From NCBI GenBank assembly GCA_019285755.1, contig CP079103.1:2170001-2234000 (forward strand): DNA of 64,000 nucleotides. The letters run 5' to 3'. The DNA comes from Chitinophaga sp. E66 (GTDB lineage Bacteria; Bacteroidota; Bacteroidia; Chitinophagales; Chitinophagaceae). A program made the translations under genes and the position numbers. The notes under the pieces are model-generated. The model saw only the letters and a list, made by a program, of their open reading frames with translations, was not told where the DNA came from and searched no databases. Position 1 is the first letter of the stretch, and each line of letters opens with the position of its first letter. Below, one piece after another: positions 53,885-64,000 of this stretch.

Positions 53885-56800
53885 ATGAAAATGCGATTCC
53901 ACGTCTTAGCAATGCTATTGGCGGTTACATTATTTACCGCCTGTGCCAGTGACCGCCAGGGGCCGTTGCAGGTCCTTTTCCTGGGGCACCCCTCCACCCA
54001 TCACCACTCCGGGCAATATATGCCGCTGCTGGCATCGGCACTGGCCACGGAAGGTATTCAGTTCACCTATGCCGACGATCCGGCCGTTTTGAACGACTCT
54101 ACGCTGGAACAATTCGACGTACTGATGTTATATGCTAATCACGACTCGATCACGCCCTCGCAAGAGTCCGCGTTGCTGGGGTTCGTCCGCAGCGGCAAAG
54201 GTTTTGTGCCGGTTCATTGCGCCAGCTATTGCTTCCGTAATTCGGAGGAATTCGTAAAGATGGTAGGCGGACAATTCAAATCGCACGATACCGCTACTTT
54301 TAACGTCATCACGCCCGATACCACGCATCCCGTCATGAAAGGGCTGCAACCTTTCACTACATGGGACGAAACCTATGTCCATGATCATCTCTCCGACGAC
54401 AGGACCGTACTGCAGGAGCGGCCCGAGAACGGCTGCAGGGAACCCTGGACCTGGGTGAAGCAATACGGCGACGGCCGGGTGTTTTACACGGCATATGGGC
54501 ACGACGAGCGTACTGGGGCAATCCCGGTTTCCAGCAGCTGCTGAAGAACGGGATACTTTGGGCTGCCGGCGATAAAGCCCGCAAGAACTGGGAAGCTTAC
54601 CGTCAAACGATGCCCACGCTTCAGTACCGGGATGAAGCCAATATTCCCAACTACGAAAAGCGCGACCCTGCGCCGCGGTTCCAGTTCCCCCTCAGCCCGG
54701 ATTCCTCCGCGAAACTGATCCGGTACCCCGGGCTTCGAACTGCAACTGTTCGCTTCTGAACCGGATATCATCAATCCCATCGCTATGGCCTGGGACGAAA
54801 AAGGCAGGCTCTGGGTCATTGAAACGGTAGACTATCCCAACACCGTCCGCGATACGGAAGGAGAGGGAGATGACCGCATTAAAATTTGTGAAGACACCGA
54901 CGGAGATGGCAGGGCCGACAAATTCACCATCTTCGCCGATAAGCTCAATATCCCCACCAGCCTGGTATTTGCCAATGGCGGCGTCATCGTTTCCCAGGCG
55001 CCCTTGTTCCTCTTTTGCAGGATACCGACGGCGACGATAAAGCCGACGTCCGCAAAACGCTGATCAGCGGCTGGGGCACTTTCGATACGCATGCCGGTCC
55101 TTCGAACCTGCAATACGGCATGGACAATATGATCTGGGGCACCGTAGGGTATTCCGGTTTCAGCGGCAATGCCGGCGGCCGGTTCCAGGAGTTCAGCCAG
55201 GGCGTGTACCGCTTCGATCCCGACATGTCGGTCTTCGATTTTATGACGCCCACCAGCAACAACACCTGGGGCTTCGGGTTCAATGCGGCCAACGACATAT
55301 TCGCCTCCACGGCCAACAACACGCACAGCGTGTATATGGGCATTCCTAACACCGCGCTTAAAGGCGTGGAAGGTGCTGCCATCTCCGGCAGTGCGAAGAT
55401 CGACGGGCACTATGCCATGCACCCGGTAACGGCGCATGTACGGCAGGTGGACGTGTTCGGCGGCTTCACGGCCGCTTCGGGGCACTCGTTCTATACCGGC
55501 GCGCAATATCCGGCGGCATATAATTCCGCGGCATTCGTCTGCGAGCCTACAGGCCACCTCGTGCACGTCGCGCAAATCGTGAAAGACGGCGCCGGATTTA
55601 AAGAGAAGGACGGCTGGAACCTCTTCGCTTCGGCGGATGAATGGGTAAGCCCGGTAGAAGCGAAAACCGGTCCGGATGGCGCCGTATGGGTGCTGGACTG
55701 GTACAATTTCATCGTGCAGCACAACCCCACGCCCACCGAAGCGCGCGGTGGTTACGCGGCGGAGAACGGGAAAGGGAACGCGTACGAGAACCCCTGCGCG
55801 ATAAAACCCACGGCCGTATCTGGCGCGTAGTGCACAGCAAAGCCAAATCATCACCCAAAATACAACTCGGGAGCACCGCGTCTTACATCGACGCATTAAG
55901 TCATGAGAACCTCTTCTGGCGCATGACCGCACAGCGGCTGCTCGTGGAGAAGAAGGACTCGTCCGCCGTGGCGCGCCTGGCCGAATTGTCGGCCGGCAAA
56001 GCCCCCGCGGCGCTGCATGCCCTTTGGGCAATAGATGGACTGGGAGCCACCGCCAGCCAGCGCTCCGTGATCGAAAAAGCGCTGAAGCATGAAGACGCCG
56101 CGGTGCGCAAAGCGGCCATTCAGATCCTTGCGCGCCACCGGTGGACCGACAAGCAGGTATTATCCTCCGGGGTGCTGCAGGAAAAGGATCCCAATACCCG
56201 GCTGGCTGCATTTGTGGCAATGGCGGACGTTCCGGCGTCCGACACCCTGGGGCGTGTGCTGTATGCTATCAGCAAAGAGCCGGTAATCAAGGAGGACCAG
56301 TGGCTGGCCAAGGGGCTGTACGCCGCCGCGGCGCACCATCGCAAAGGGTTCATCGCGGCATTCATGGCGGAACATCCCGGATTCGGCACGGATGCGCCCA
56401 AACCCGCAGACCGCTCCGGCATCGCGGTGAACGATAACAATTGGAAAACCATGCGCCTGCCGCAATACTTTGAAATGGCAGGTCTTAATATCGACGGGAT
56501 CGTTTGGTTCCGCACAGTAGTGGATGTACCCGCAGACGCTGCGGGGAAAGCCGCAACCTTGTCGCTCGGGCCGATCGACGATTCAGACGAGACTTTCGTG
56601 AACGGCGTATCCGTAGGACGTACCGAAAAGAAATGGGGAGAACCGCGGAAATACGCAATTCGCGCCGGCGTGCTCAAAGCCGGCCGCAATGTGATCGCCG
56701 TTAAGGTGACGGACACCGGCGGCGGCGGTGGTATCTACGGCAGGCAGGAAGGTCTCTTCCTGGAGGCCGGCGGCAAGAAGATTCCCTGGCGGGCGACTGG

Positions 56801-57309
56801 AAATATGAAGTGGAAAGAGTCTTTAACGGAGATGGCGTGAAGTTGTTCGCCGATCGCGGCCTCGCTGAGACGTTCGTGTTCACCTACCTGAACAAACAGG
56901 ATGCGGTGGCGGATGCGCCAGCAGGGAAAGCGGATCAGACCGTCAACCTGAAAGTTATTCAAAACGAAATGAAATACGACCAGGCGTCGTTTACCGTGAA
57001 GGCCGGAACCGTGGTGGATATTGTTCTGGAGAATCCCGACTTCATGCAGCATAACCTGGTGATCATTAAACCGGGCACATTGCAGACAGTGGGGCAGGCG
57101 GCCAATAAGATCGCCGCTGATCCGCGTGGCGCCGAGATGAATTACGTGCCCGACATGCCGGAAGTGCTGTTTGCCACGCAGCTGGTCAACCCCAGGAAAC
57201 GGTAGTGCTGCGGTTCAAGGCGCCGGACGAGGCAGGGGATTATCCTTTCGTTTGCACTTTCCCCGGTCACTGGTCGATCATGAACGGGGTCATGAAAGTA
57301 ACGCGTTAA
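53885..57309 (+). CDS. ThuA / propeller dehydrogenase / HEAT / cupredoxin fusion
   Basis: Lipoprotein of about 1140 residues (signal ending LFTAC). Domains in order: ThuA (about 30-240; [35 protein letters not shown]); a PVC-type sugar dehydrogenase propeller (about 280-640; [49 protein letters not shown]); HEAT repeats (about 690-830); a galactose-binding-like beta domain ([34 protein letters not shown]); and a C-terminal azurin-like cupredoxin with His in FMQHNLVII and Cys-His-Met in [14 protein letters not shown]. It probably oxidises a sugar and passes electrons to copper. Frame breaks lie near 54520, 54730, 55010, 55800, 56795 and 57195. An ATG at 53801 gives a longer, unlikely start. 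Confidence 0.88.
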
Positions 57310-57406
57310 TCCACATTTTAATATTCCACGATTACAGGTCCCGGCAGGGCGGGAGCGGTGCGAAGAGCGCTCCCGCTGCCACCGGGCGCAGGAAAAAGCG
57401 AAGAAC

Positions 57407-58262
57407 ATGCAGAACATTACGTTGGGCGCGAGCACTGGCTCTGGACGTCCCCGTTCCAGACATCATCGATTCCGTTACTGCATAAAGTGCGGGAGATGGG
57501 TTTTGGGGCGGTGGAGATCCCGGTAGAATATCCTGAACAGATCGATGCGATGGCCGTGCGCCGCGCATTGGAAGAGACCGGCCTTACAGCCATTGTTTGC
57601 GGCGCCTTCGGGCCTTCAAGAGATCTCACGCACCCCGATCCCTCCGTTCGCGCAGCCAGTATTTCCTATATGCGGCAATGCCTGGAGCTTTGTGCGAAAT
57701 GGAATGCGAAGGTCTTTGCCGGCCCTATGTACTCCGCAGTAGGCAAGGCGCGGCAGCTGCCCGACGCAGAACGAAAAGCGGAGTGGGCGCTGGCGGTGAA
57801 AGGACTTAAAGAGGTCTGCGGGATCGCTGAGCAACAGGGCGTACGCCTCGCTATTGAACCCTGAACCGCTTTGAATCCGACCTGGTGAATACCGCCGAAG
57901 ACGCCCGGCGCATGGCGGAGGAATTACAGCATCCTGCCGCTGGGGTGGGGCTGGATAGTTTTCACATGTCTATCGAGGAAACAGATCCCGGCGCGGCCGT
58001 TCGTGCCGCCGGGGAGTGGCTGGTGCATGTGCAGGTATCCGAGAACCACCGGGGCATCCCCGGAACGGGGCAAACACCCTGGCAGTCGCTGCGCGATGCC
58101 TTGCAGGAAGTGGGGTACAGCGGAGTGGTATCCATCGAAAGTTTTACGCCCGATGTGAAAGAACTGGCGGGCGCCGTTTGTATCTGGAAGCAGCGCGCGC
58201 CGGATCAGGATACCTTTGCCCGGGAAGGCCTTCGATTTTTACAGCAACTTTTCAAATCATGA
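57407..58262 (+). CDS. Sugar phosphate isomerase/epimerase (TIM barrel)
   Basis: About 284 residues of the AP-endonuclease-2/xylose-isomerase-like TIM barrel, close to D-tagatose/L-ribulose 3-epimerases. Conserved blocks: MGFGAVEIPVEYPEQIDAM, GLTAIVCGAFGPSRDLTHPD, GVRLAIEPLNRFE (Glu metal ligand), VGLDSFHMSIEE (Asp and His ligands), GIPGTGQTPW and GYSGVVSIESF (final Glu). Frame breaks lie near 57434 and 57865. It lies 97 bases after the fusion gene and three bases before the Gfo/Idh gene, so the three are likely one unit of sugar catabolism. Confidence 0.9.
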
Positions 58263-58265
58263 GTC

Positions 58266-59392
58266 ATGAATAACCGCAAGATCAATGTAGCCATCGCCGG
58301 ACTGGGTTTCGGCGCCGAGTTCATACCCATTTATCTCAGGCATCCGAACGCCAACCTGGCCGCCATCTGTCAACGCACACGTTCCCGCCTCGACGAGGTC
58401 GGCGATGCCTTTGGCATCAAAAGCCGGTATACGGATTTCGATGAAATGCTGCAGGACCCCAATATAGATGCCGTTCATATCAACACGCCGATACCCGACC
58501 ACGGTCAGCAGTCGATCAAAGCGCTCCGCGCGGGCAAGCACGTTGCCTGCACGGTGCCAATGGCCACTACGGTAGAGGAGTGTGAAGAGATCGTAGCGCT
58601 CAGCCGCGAAAAGAACCTCACTTACATGATGATGGAGACCGTGGTATATGCCCGCGAGTTCCTCTTTATGAAAGAACTGTATGATAAAGGTGAGCTGGGA
58701 AAGGTACAGTTCCTCAAAGCCAGCCACCAGCAGGATATGGACGGATGGCCGGGTTATTGGCCGGGACTGCCGCCGATGTACTACGCGACGCACTGTGTCG
58801 GGCCCGTATTGGGTCTCATGCGCAGTGAAGCGGAATATGTGTCCTGCTTCGGTTCCGGAACCATCCGTGAGGATATGCATGCGCATTATAATTCTCCTTA
58901 CGCGGTAGAAACTACCCACATCAAGTTCCGCAACAGCGATCTGAGCGCACATATCTATCGCTCCCTGTTCGACGTAGCGCGGCAATACAGGGAGAGCTTC
59001 GAGGTATACGGCTCTAAAAAATCCGTAGAATGGCCCCTGATTGAAGGGCCCCTGGTAGTGCATACCGCCAAACGACCGGAACCCGAAATTCCCAGGCTAC
59101 GGAGTGCCCGGATTACGCGCACCTGCTGCCTGAGCCGATACAGGGTTTTACGAGACATGGGGTATATGACGCGGAAGGAAACCAGCACCTGTCATTTACA
59201 CAGGGCAGCGGCCATGGCGGCTCTCACCCGCACCTGGTACATAATTTCCTGGAAGCGCTGTTAAACGGCACGCAGCCGTATCCGAATGCGGTGCAATCGG
59301 CCAATATCACCTGTGTGGGCATCCTGGCCCATGAATCCGCCAAACAGGGCGGGGCGGTGATTCCCCTGCCGGAATTTACCTTGTTGAAATAG
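58266..59392 (+). CDS. Gfo/Idh/MocA-family oxidoreductase
   Basis: About 375 residues. The N-terminal Rossmann site is INVAIAGLGFGAEFIPIYLR and the next conserved blocks are DAVHINTPIPDHGQQSIKAL and HVACTVPMATTVEECEEIV. At the point where most family members carry E-K-P this protein has T-V-P, so the catalytic Lys is missing or replaced. A later block GPVLGLMRSEAEYVSCFGSG and the C-terminal part after a frame break near 59105 (SGHGGSHPHLVHNFLEALL) complete the family fold. It would oxidise or isomerise a sugar with bound NAD(P). Ends with two hairpins before the next gene. Confidence 0.88.
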
Positions 59393-59412
59393 TCATAACG
59401 TTGAATTGGTAA

Positions 59413-59446
59413 GGAACCGGCCGGGCATATTGTCCGCCGGTTTTCC
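59413..59446 (+). terminator. Terminator after Gfo/Idh gene
   Basis: AACCGGC (59415-59421) and GCCGGTT (59436-59442) form a stem with a 14-base loop, followed by TTCC. Moderately strong; a second hairpin lies 30 bases downstream. Confidence 0.6.
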
Positions 59447-59475
59447 TTTGCGCCAGCCGTAAAATATAAATAGAA

Positions 59476-59499
59476 AACGGAGCACAGAAGTGCTCCGTT
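59476..59499. terminator. Terminator between Gfo/Idh and GH10-like genes
   Basis: AACGGAGCAC, loop AGAA and GTGCTCCGTT form a perfect 10-bp stem with A residues upstream. It sits 33 bases past the minus-strand stop at 59532 and can terminate that gene. Confidence 0.75.
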
Positions 59500-59531
59500 A
59501 TTGCATGCTGAGGTTTCCACTTAAATCATTA

Positions 59532-60775
59532 TTACAAAGATTGGCGCTCAGCCCGGTCTATGCCGGCCTTGAGACGGTCCCATAAGTTGAACCCTATTAC
59601 CTGCACGATGTCGAACATTACCAGGCCTTCGCTCTGCGTGAGGCAGACATACACCTGGTCTTCGATATCTGTATGGTTAAGGGCGTATAAGCTGCCGTAC
59701 ATTTTGCAGGCGCCGTTGATGATGCGCTTGCCGCGTGCCAGGCCAAACTCGATCGACTCGGGATCGTTCATCCCATATGTCCTTTCGAGGTAGGTGCCGT
59801 TCATAAAAACATCCAGCTGCTCCGCGAAGCCCGCTTTGTTGTAGGCAGGCGATGCCAGGGTATTCTTTCGTGGCGTCGTATGTCTGGCTGGCCCAGTTCT
59901 GGCCGTTGCTGTACAAATGACCGTACCAGGAGGCCGCCCAGTACTCCAGCTGCACGTCTGGCTGCAGGGTTTTGATCTCCTTTCGTGTACGGGCGATGAA
60001 GTCGTGGATGACACCGGCGCGGAAGGCGAACCATTGCTTCGCCAGCGGGCCGTCCTTACGCACTTTCTGCCCGTCTGTGACCTCCCAGGTGAAGATATCT
60101 TCCGGGAAATGCGCCACTTTTTTGCCGATGTAAGTTTCAAAGCGCTGGCGGGTATAGTCGGAGAAATCATTCTCCACATCCGCGAAGCGGCAATAATCCA
60201 GTACATATCCGTCTATATCGTAGTTGCCCACGATCTCCCGGATGAAGGTCAGGGCATATTCCTGTACTTCCGGCATGAGGGGATTGAGGAAAGCGGCCAC
60301 TTTTGTCTTGTCGTCCCGGATGTCTTTCATGCCTTTGGGCGTATGCTCTTTCGTGGTTTTCCCTTCGAGGCTTCTATCACGGTAGGCGGGGCCAGTACTG
60401 CTTTGAGGATGGCCGGCGGGGAAGATGGCGGTGGATACGCTTACCTTCAGATCCCTTTACGCGCTTCGTCAATAAATACCGGAGGTAGTCCCATTTTACG
60501 TTCCGCTTGTCTTTTCCTACCTGTTTCAACGGCTGCATGGTCTTCGTCTTCTTGTAGAGCACATCGCCATAAATGGGGCGTACGTCTATGACCACCTGGT
60601 TGAACCCTGCGGCTTTGGTCTTGTCGAGGTAAAACCGGATGGAGTCTTTGCTGGAGAACCTTTGGAAATTGGCTTCCGCATCGAACCACATGTATTTCGG
60701 CTTTTCGTTCTTCACAGGCCCGGGCCCGGCAGGCTGGCCGAGCAGGGCCATCATCAGGAGCGATTTTATCATCAT
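59532..60775 (-). CDS. Family-10-like glycoside hydrolase, secreted
   Basis: About 414 residues with a short signal peptide (MMIKSLLMMALLGQPAGPG). A TIM-barrel hydrolase of the GHL10/DUF187-like type: GFNQVVIDVRPIYGDVLYKK (strand 2), KVSVSTAIFPAGHPQSS, NYDIDGYVLDYCRFAD (catalytic acid region), LEYWAASWYGHLYSNGQNW and GLVMFDIVQV near the end. Substrates of this family are mostly uncertain polysaccharides. Frame breaks lie near 60470, 60385 and 59860. Its ATG overlaps the SusD stop by one base (TAATG), so it is translationally coupled to the SusC/SusD pair at 60775-64000. Confidence 0.85.
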
Positions 60776-62417
60776 TACCAGTCTTTATTTTGATCGAGTA
60801 CGTTCGGGTTTTTATCTATTTCACTTTGCGGAATTGGGAAGAAGTACATCTTGTCGCTGAAGCTGCGGCCCTCCACTTTGATATAATTGAATACCAGCGT
60901 GCCGGAACCATTGCGGGTTACGCGGACGCCGTGGATGTCGGAACCGAGGATCTCCGGTCCTTTCTTCCAACGGCGGGCATCCCAGAACCGGTGCTTCTCA
61001 AACGCCAGTTCCACCGCTCTTTCGTTATGAATGCGCTCGCGCATCTGTTCTTTGTTAAGGCCAGCCGGTAGGTCTTGCGTTATGCCAGCGCGGCGGCGGA
61101 TGGCGTTCATCATGTTATATACCTCCGGCATGTTATTGCCTGTTTCGTTCAGCGCCTCAGCGTAGTTCAGATAGATCTCCGCCAGGCGGACGATAGGGAA
61201 AACCGGCGGACGCCGCTCTGGTTGTTGGCGTTCTGGAACTTGCGCATGTAATAGCTGGTCCTGGACCAGTCTCCCCGATTGCAGGGTCCTGGTTGCCGCC
61301 CGGCAGCATGCTCAGCGTTACGTTCTTATGTACGGCGCCATGGTAATTGATGCTGGCATAGAACCCGGGATCGCGGTCTTTGTAAGGGTCCTGCGCGTTA
61401 TAACCGCTGGCGGGATCGGTGATCTCCATACCGTTTTTCATGTTGTACTTGTCTACCATGTCCTGGGTAGGATTGGTACCGCCCCAGCCCATGCCGGCAG
61501 GGTCCGCGATCGCTTCGCTGAAAGCGGCGCGGTTGCTGGAAAGGATCACCTCGTTGTTGTCTGAGAACAGGAAGATGTTCGCGTAATTGTTGTGAAGGGT
61601 GTATTTGCCGTCGTCGATAAGGTCTCGCGCGATGTCTGCGGCGGCCTGCCATCTGTCTGTTTTTCCTTCCGGATTGAAAAGCGGACTGGCATAGAACAGG
61701 AGCATTCGTGATTTGAGGGCTTTTACGAGGGATTTGGTGGCCCGGCCGATATTGCCGCGGTTCAGCTCTTTCCCGTTATCGTCGTTGCCGAACCATACGA
61801 GGGGATTTCCGCATTGGCATAGCAGCTGTCCAGGTCGCGGAGGATGAACGTTACCACGTCGTCAATGGACGCGCGGCGGGTGTTGCGCAGTTCTTCCGAA
61901 GCGGCGTCGAGCGGTTGTGTGACGATGGGAACGCCACCATAGCGTTTCAATAGTTCCCAGTAGTTCCAGGCGCGGAGGAAGAATACTTCCCCTTTAATGC
62001 GGCGGGGCGTCAGGTCGCTCTGGGTAACCTGTCCGGCGTGCTTGTTAGGCACGTTGTCTATGTTTTGCAACAGGAGGTTGCATTTGCGGATGGTGCGGTA
62101 GGTGTAGGCCCAGATATCGTCCGGGTTATCGTTCGGGTTCCAGGAGCCGTTCTGGTACTTCTCTACGGGCGTGCCGCCGAAGGAGTTGTCCAGCTCGTCG
62201 GTACCGGCCCCGGTAGTGGAATTGCCGATGTCCATGAAGTTACCGGGCTTGGTGAAGGTGTACGCGTAGACGTCGGTGAGGAATTGATTGGTAAGATCGA
62301 TGTCGCCGAAGACTTTCGTTTCGTCATAGTCCAGCTGCGGGGCCTGGTCCAGCACTTTTTGCAGGAGGCGCCGGCGATGCAGGCAACGAGCAGTATGTAT
62401 GCGGATAATTTCTTCAT
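60775..62417 (-). CDS. SusD/RagB-family surface lipoprotein
   Basis: About 547 residues with lipoprotein signal MKKLSAYILLVACIAGASC. SusD marks include FLTDVYAYTFTKPGNFMDIG, YTYRTIRKCNLLLQNIDN, GEVFFLRAWNYWELLKRYGG then VPIV, ALKSRMLLFYASPLFNPEG, and the closing NERAVELAFEKHRFWDARRW. Captures glycan at the surface for the neighbouring SusC. Frame breaks lie near 62350, 61800, 61730, 61205 and 61140. It stands between SusC (62442 on) and the GH10-like enzyme. Confidence 0.93.
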
Positions 62418-62441
62418 TGTTGATGGATTGCGGATCAGGAA

Positions 62442-64000
62442 TTAGAAACCAACGGTTGCGCCGAAATTGTAGATCTTCTGTTGCGGGTAGAAGGTACCGT
62501 TGCCGGAGGGCGCTTCGGGATCGAACTGGAAGTCCTTCATATCTTTCATGTGCGTCCAGAGGTTTTGACCGTTCACATAGAAGCGGATGCCCTGCAGTTT
62601 CATGCGGTTGACGATATACTTAGGCAGGCTATACCCGATCTCGAAATTCTTCAGGCGTACGTAGTCGGTTCTTTTGAGCCAAAAGTCTGACCCTACGGTG
62701 TTGTTTGTATTAAGCGTGGCGTGGAGCGCGGGATAGGTGGCGGTGGCGGCAGTTTCCGGGGTCCAGCGACCGAGGTGTTTTTCGGTCACTTTCCCGTTGC
62801 TGAAGAATTCGTATGCCGCAAATCCTTCCAGGCGGGTATAGGCGCCGAATGCTCCCTGGAAGAGGACGCTGAAATCGAATTGTTTGTAATGCACGCCGAA
62901 GGAGGCGCCAGGGTATGGGTCGGGATGTCGGTACCCGCAATGGCCATCTGGTCGTTGGCATCGATCACCATATCGCCGTTCAGGTCGGCATATTTGATAT
63001 CGCCGGGGATCACCGTTCCGAACTGGGAAGCGCTCTTTTGGATGTCGTCCGCATTCTGGAAGAAGCCCAGAGATTTGTAACCGAAGTACTGGTTGATGGG
63101 ATGCCCGGTGCGCATAAGCCAGGGTACAGGCGGGGAGGCTCGTCGGTGTACACCACCTTGCTCTTCGTGAAGTTGAAGTTACCTTTACGTGATAGCCCCA
63201 GTTCTTATTCACCTCGTTCTGGTGGATCAGTTCCAGCTCAAAACCATGGCTCCTCGTTTCACCCATATTGATGGCCGGCAGGGGGCCGCCGTAAGTGGCT
63301 ACGATGGTGCCGGGGTGATGAGGATGTCTGTCACGTTCTTGGAGAACACGTCGAGGTTGACGCCCAGCTTGTCCCGGAAGAAGCGGGCTTCGAGGCCTCC
63401 GTTGAGGATCTTATGCTTTTCCCACGTAACGCTTTTGGTGCCTGCGGACCCTTCCGACAGGCCATTGATCCATACTTCGCCGTTCTGTCCGAAACTGTAG
63501 CCTGTGCCTGCCTGGTAGATGCTCTGCCAGAGGAAGCGGCGGCCGCCGATCTGGTCGTTACCCACCACGCCGTAGGATCCGCGCAGCTTCAGGTAATTGA
63601 GCCAGGATACGTCTTTCATGAAAGGTTCGCTGGTGAGGATCCAGCCTGCCGCTACGGAGGAAAGAACCCGAAGCGGGAGCCTTTCGGGAAGTTCTCGGAG
63701 CCGTCGTAGCGCCCGTTCACATCCACGAAATACTTGTTATCGTAGTTGTAGCTGAAACGGCTCATCACACCCTGTACAAAGAAGGGCTTGCCATATTGCG
63801 CTCCCTGGATCACCCGTTTGCGTTGGTTGTATAATACCATCCCTGTTACGTTGTGCTTGCGGAACTGGCGCTGGTAGTTGAGGAACAGCTCGAAATTGAG
63901 CGCATAGTTAGGAGAGCTGGATGCTTCGGTTATCGGTTCCAGGTTAGAGTCGTTCCCGAGCGACAGCTTAGAGGATTGTGTGACTTCGTCCCAGACATAC
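62442..64000 (-). CDS. SusC/RagA-family receptor, C-terminal half (5' end outside window)
   Basis: The last 515 or so residues of a SusC barrel; the N-terminal plug lies beyond the window. Typical blocks are SWLNYLKLRGSYGVVGNDQI, RFFRDKLGVNLDVFSKNVTD, PINQYFGYKSLGFFQNADDI, PGDIKYADLNGDMVIDANDQ, and the closing YVRLKNFEIGYSLPKYIVNR and IYNFGATVGF. It is the outer-membrane channel partner of the SusD encoded 24 bases downstream. Frame breaks occur near 63660, 63305, 63130 and 62915. Confidence 0.93.

Noticed and set aside
54832..56220. A 462-codon minus-strand frame opposite the ThuA fusion gene
   Set aside because: It is arginine- and cysteine-rich with no recognisable motif, and overlaps well-conserved propeller and HEAT sequence on the other strand.

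Overview
The window looks like a chromosomal stretch from a Bacteroidota bacterium, most likely Chitinophagaceae (Chitinophaga-like). The evidence is three classes of TonB-dependent receptor (TBDT), two SusC/SusD pairs, an ECF sigma factor with a FecR-type anti-sigma factor, a type IX secretion C-terminal tail, an RteC remnant, and promoters of the Bacteroidota type (TTTG, about 20 bases, TAnnTTTG). The genus is an inference. Most long genes are broken by one or more single-base frame shifts, and conserved sequence continues in another frame after each break. Nearly every gene is affected, so I read this as indel-prone sequencing and give each gene as one span across its frames.

Layout. 1-5.4 kb (minus): a phytate locus with a TPR/HTH regulator, a TBDT and a beta-propeller phytase cut by the window edge. 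5.5-8.6 kb: a two-domain retropepsin-like protein, a TPR protein and an STM3941-family protein. 8.6-12.5 kb: an AT-richer island abutting the 3' end of a tRNA-Lys gene, carrying a Crp/Fnr regulator, an F420-type NADP reductase, a secreted LamG/DUF1080-like protein, an internally deleted rteC and a 700-base non-coding tail with large inverted repeats. 12.7-19.9 kb: a sialidase-like protein, orphan membrane proteins, a PQQ-type sugar dehydrogenase, and an MFS exporter divergent from an HxlR regulator. 19.3-29.3 kb: an ECF sigma factor, lipoprotein, metzincin-type metalloprotease, FecR, SusC and SusD. 29.5-34.6 kb (minus): a small operon (NfeD-like, C1 peptidase lipoprotein, giant propeller/HEAT/cytochrome c dehydrogenase). 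34.7-37.1 kb: small proteins and a Cys-type sulfatase. 37.1-46.1 kb: a stress cluster (baeRF-like protein divergent from an acidic protein, SRPBCC, Zn-alcohol dehydrogenase, SDR, Mn-catalase, DsbA-like protein, large unknown protein). 46.2-52.6 kb (minus): a TBDT preceded by a striking array of 11-bp repeats, and a 1300-residue T9SS-secreted BNR/PKD/ricin/F5-8C protein. 52.8-59.4 kb: an AraC regulator divergent from a ThuA/propeller/HEAT/cupredoxin fusion, a sugar epimerase and a Gfo/Idh/MocA oxidoreductase. 59.5-64 kb (minus): SusC (partial), SusD and a GH10-like hydrolase.

Together the genes suggest a saprophyte that takes up and breaks down phytate, glycans and proteins at its surface. The signals least explained by known features are the 11-bp phased repeat array at 48443-48607, the structured non-coding tail of the tRNA-Lys island, and a pair of propeller/HEAT dehydrogenases that differ in their C-terminal electron carrier (cytochrome c in one, cupredoxin in the other).
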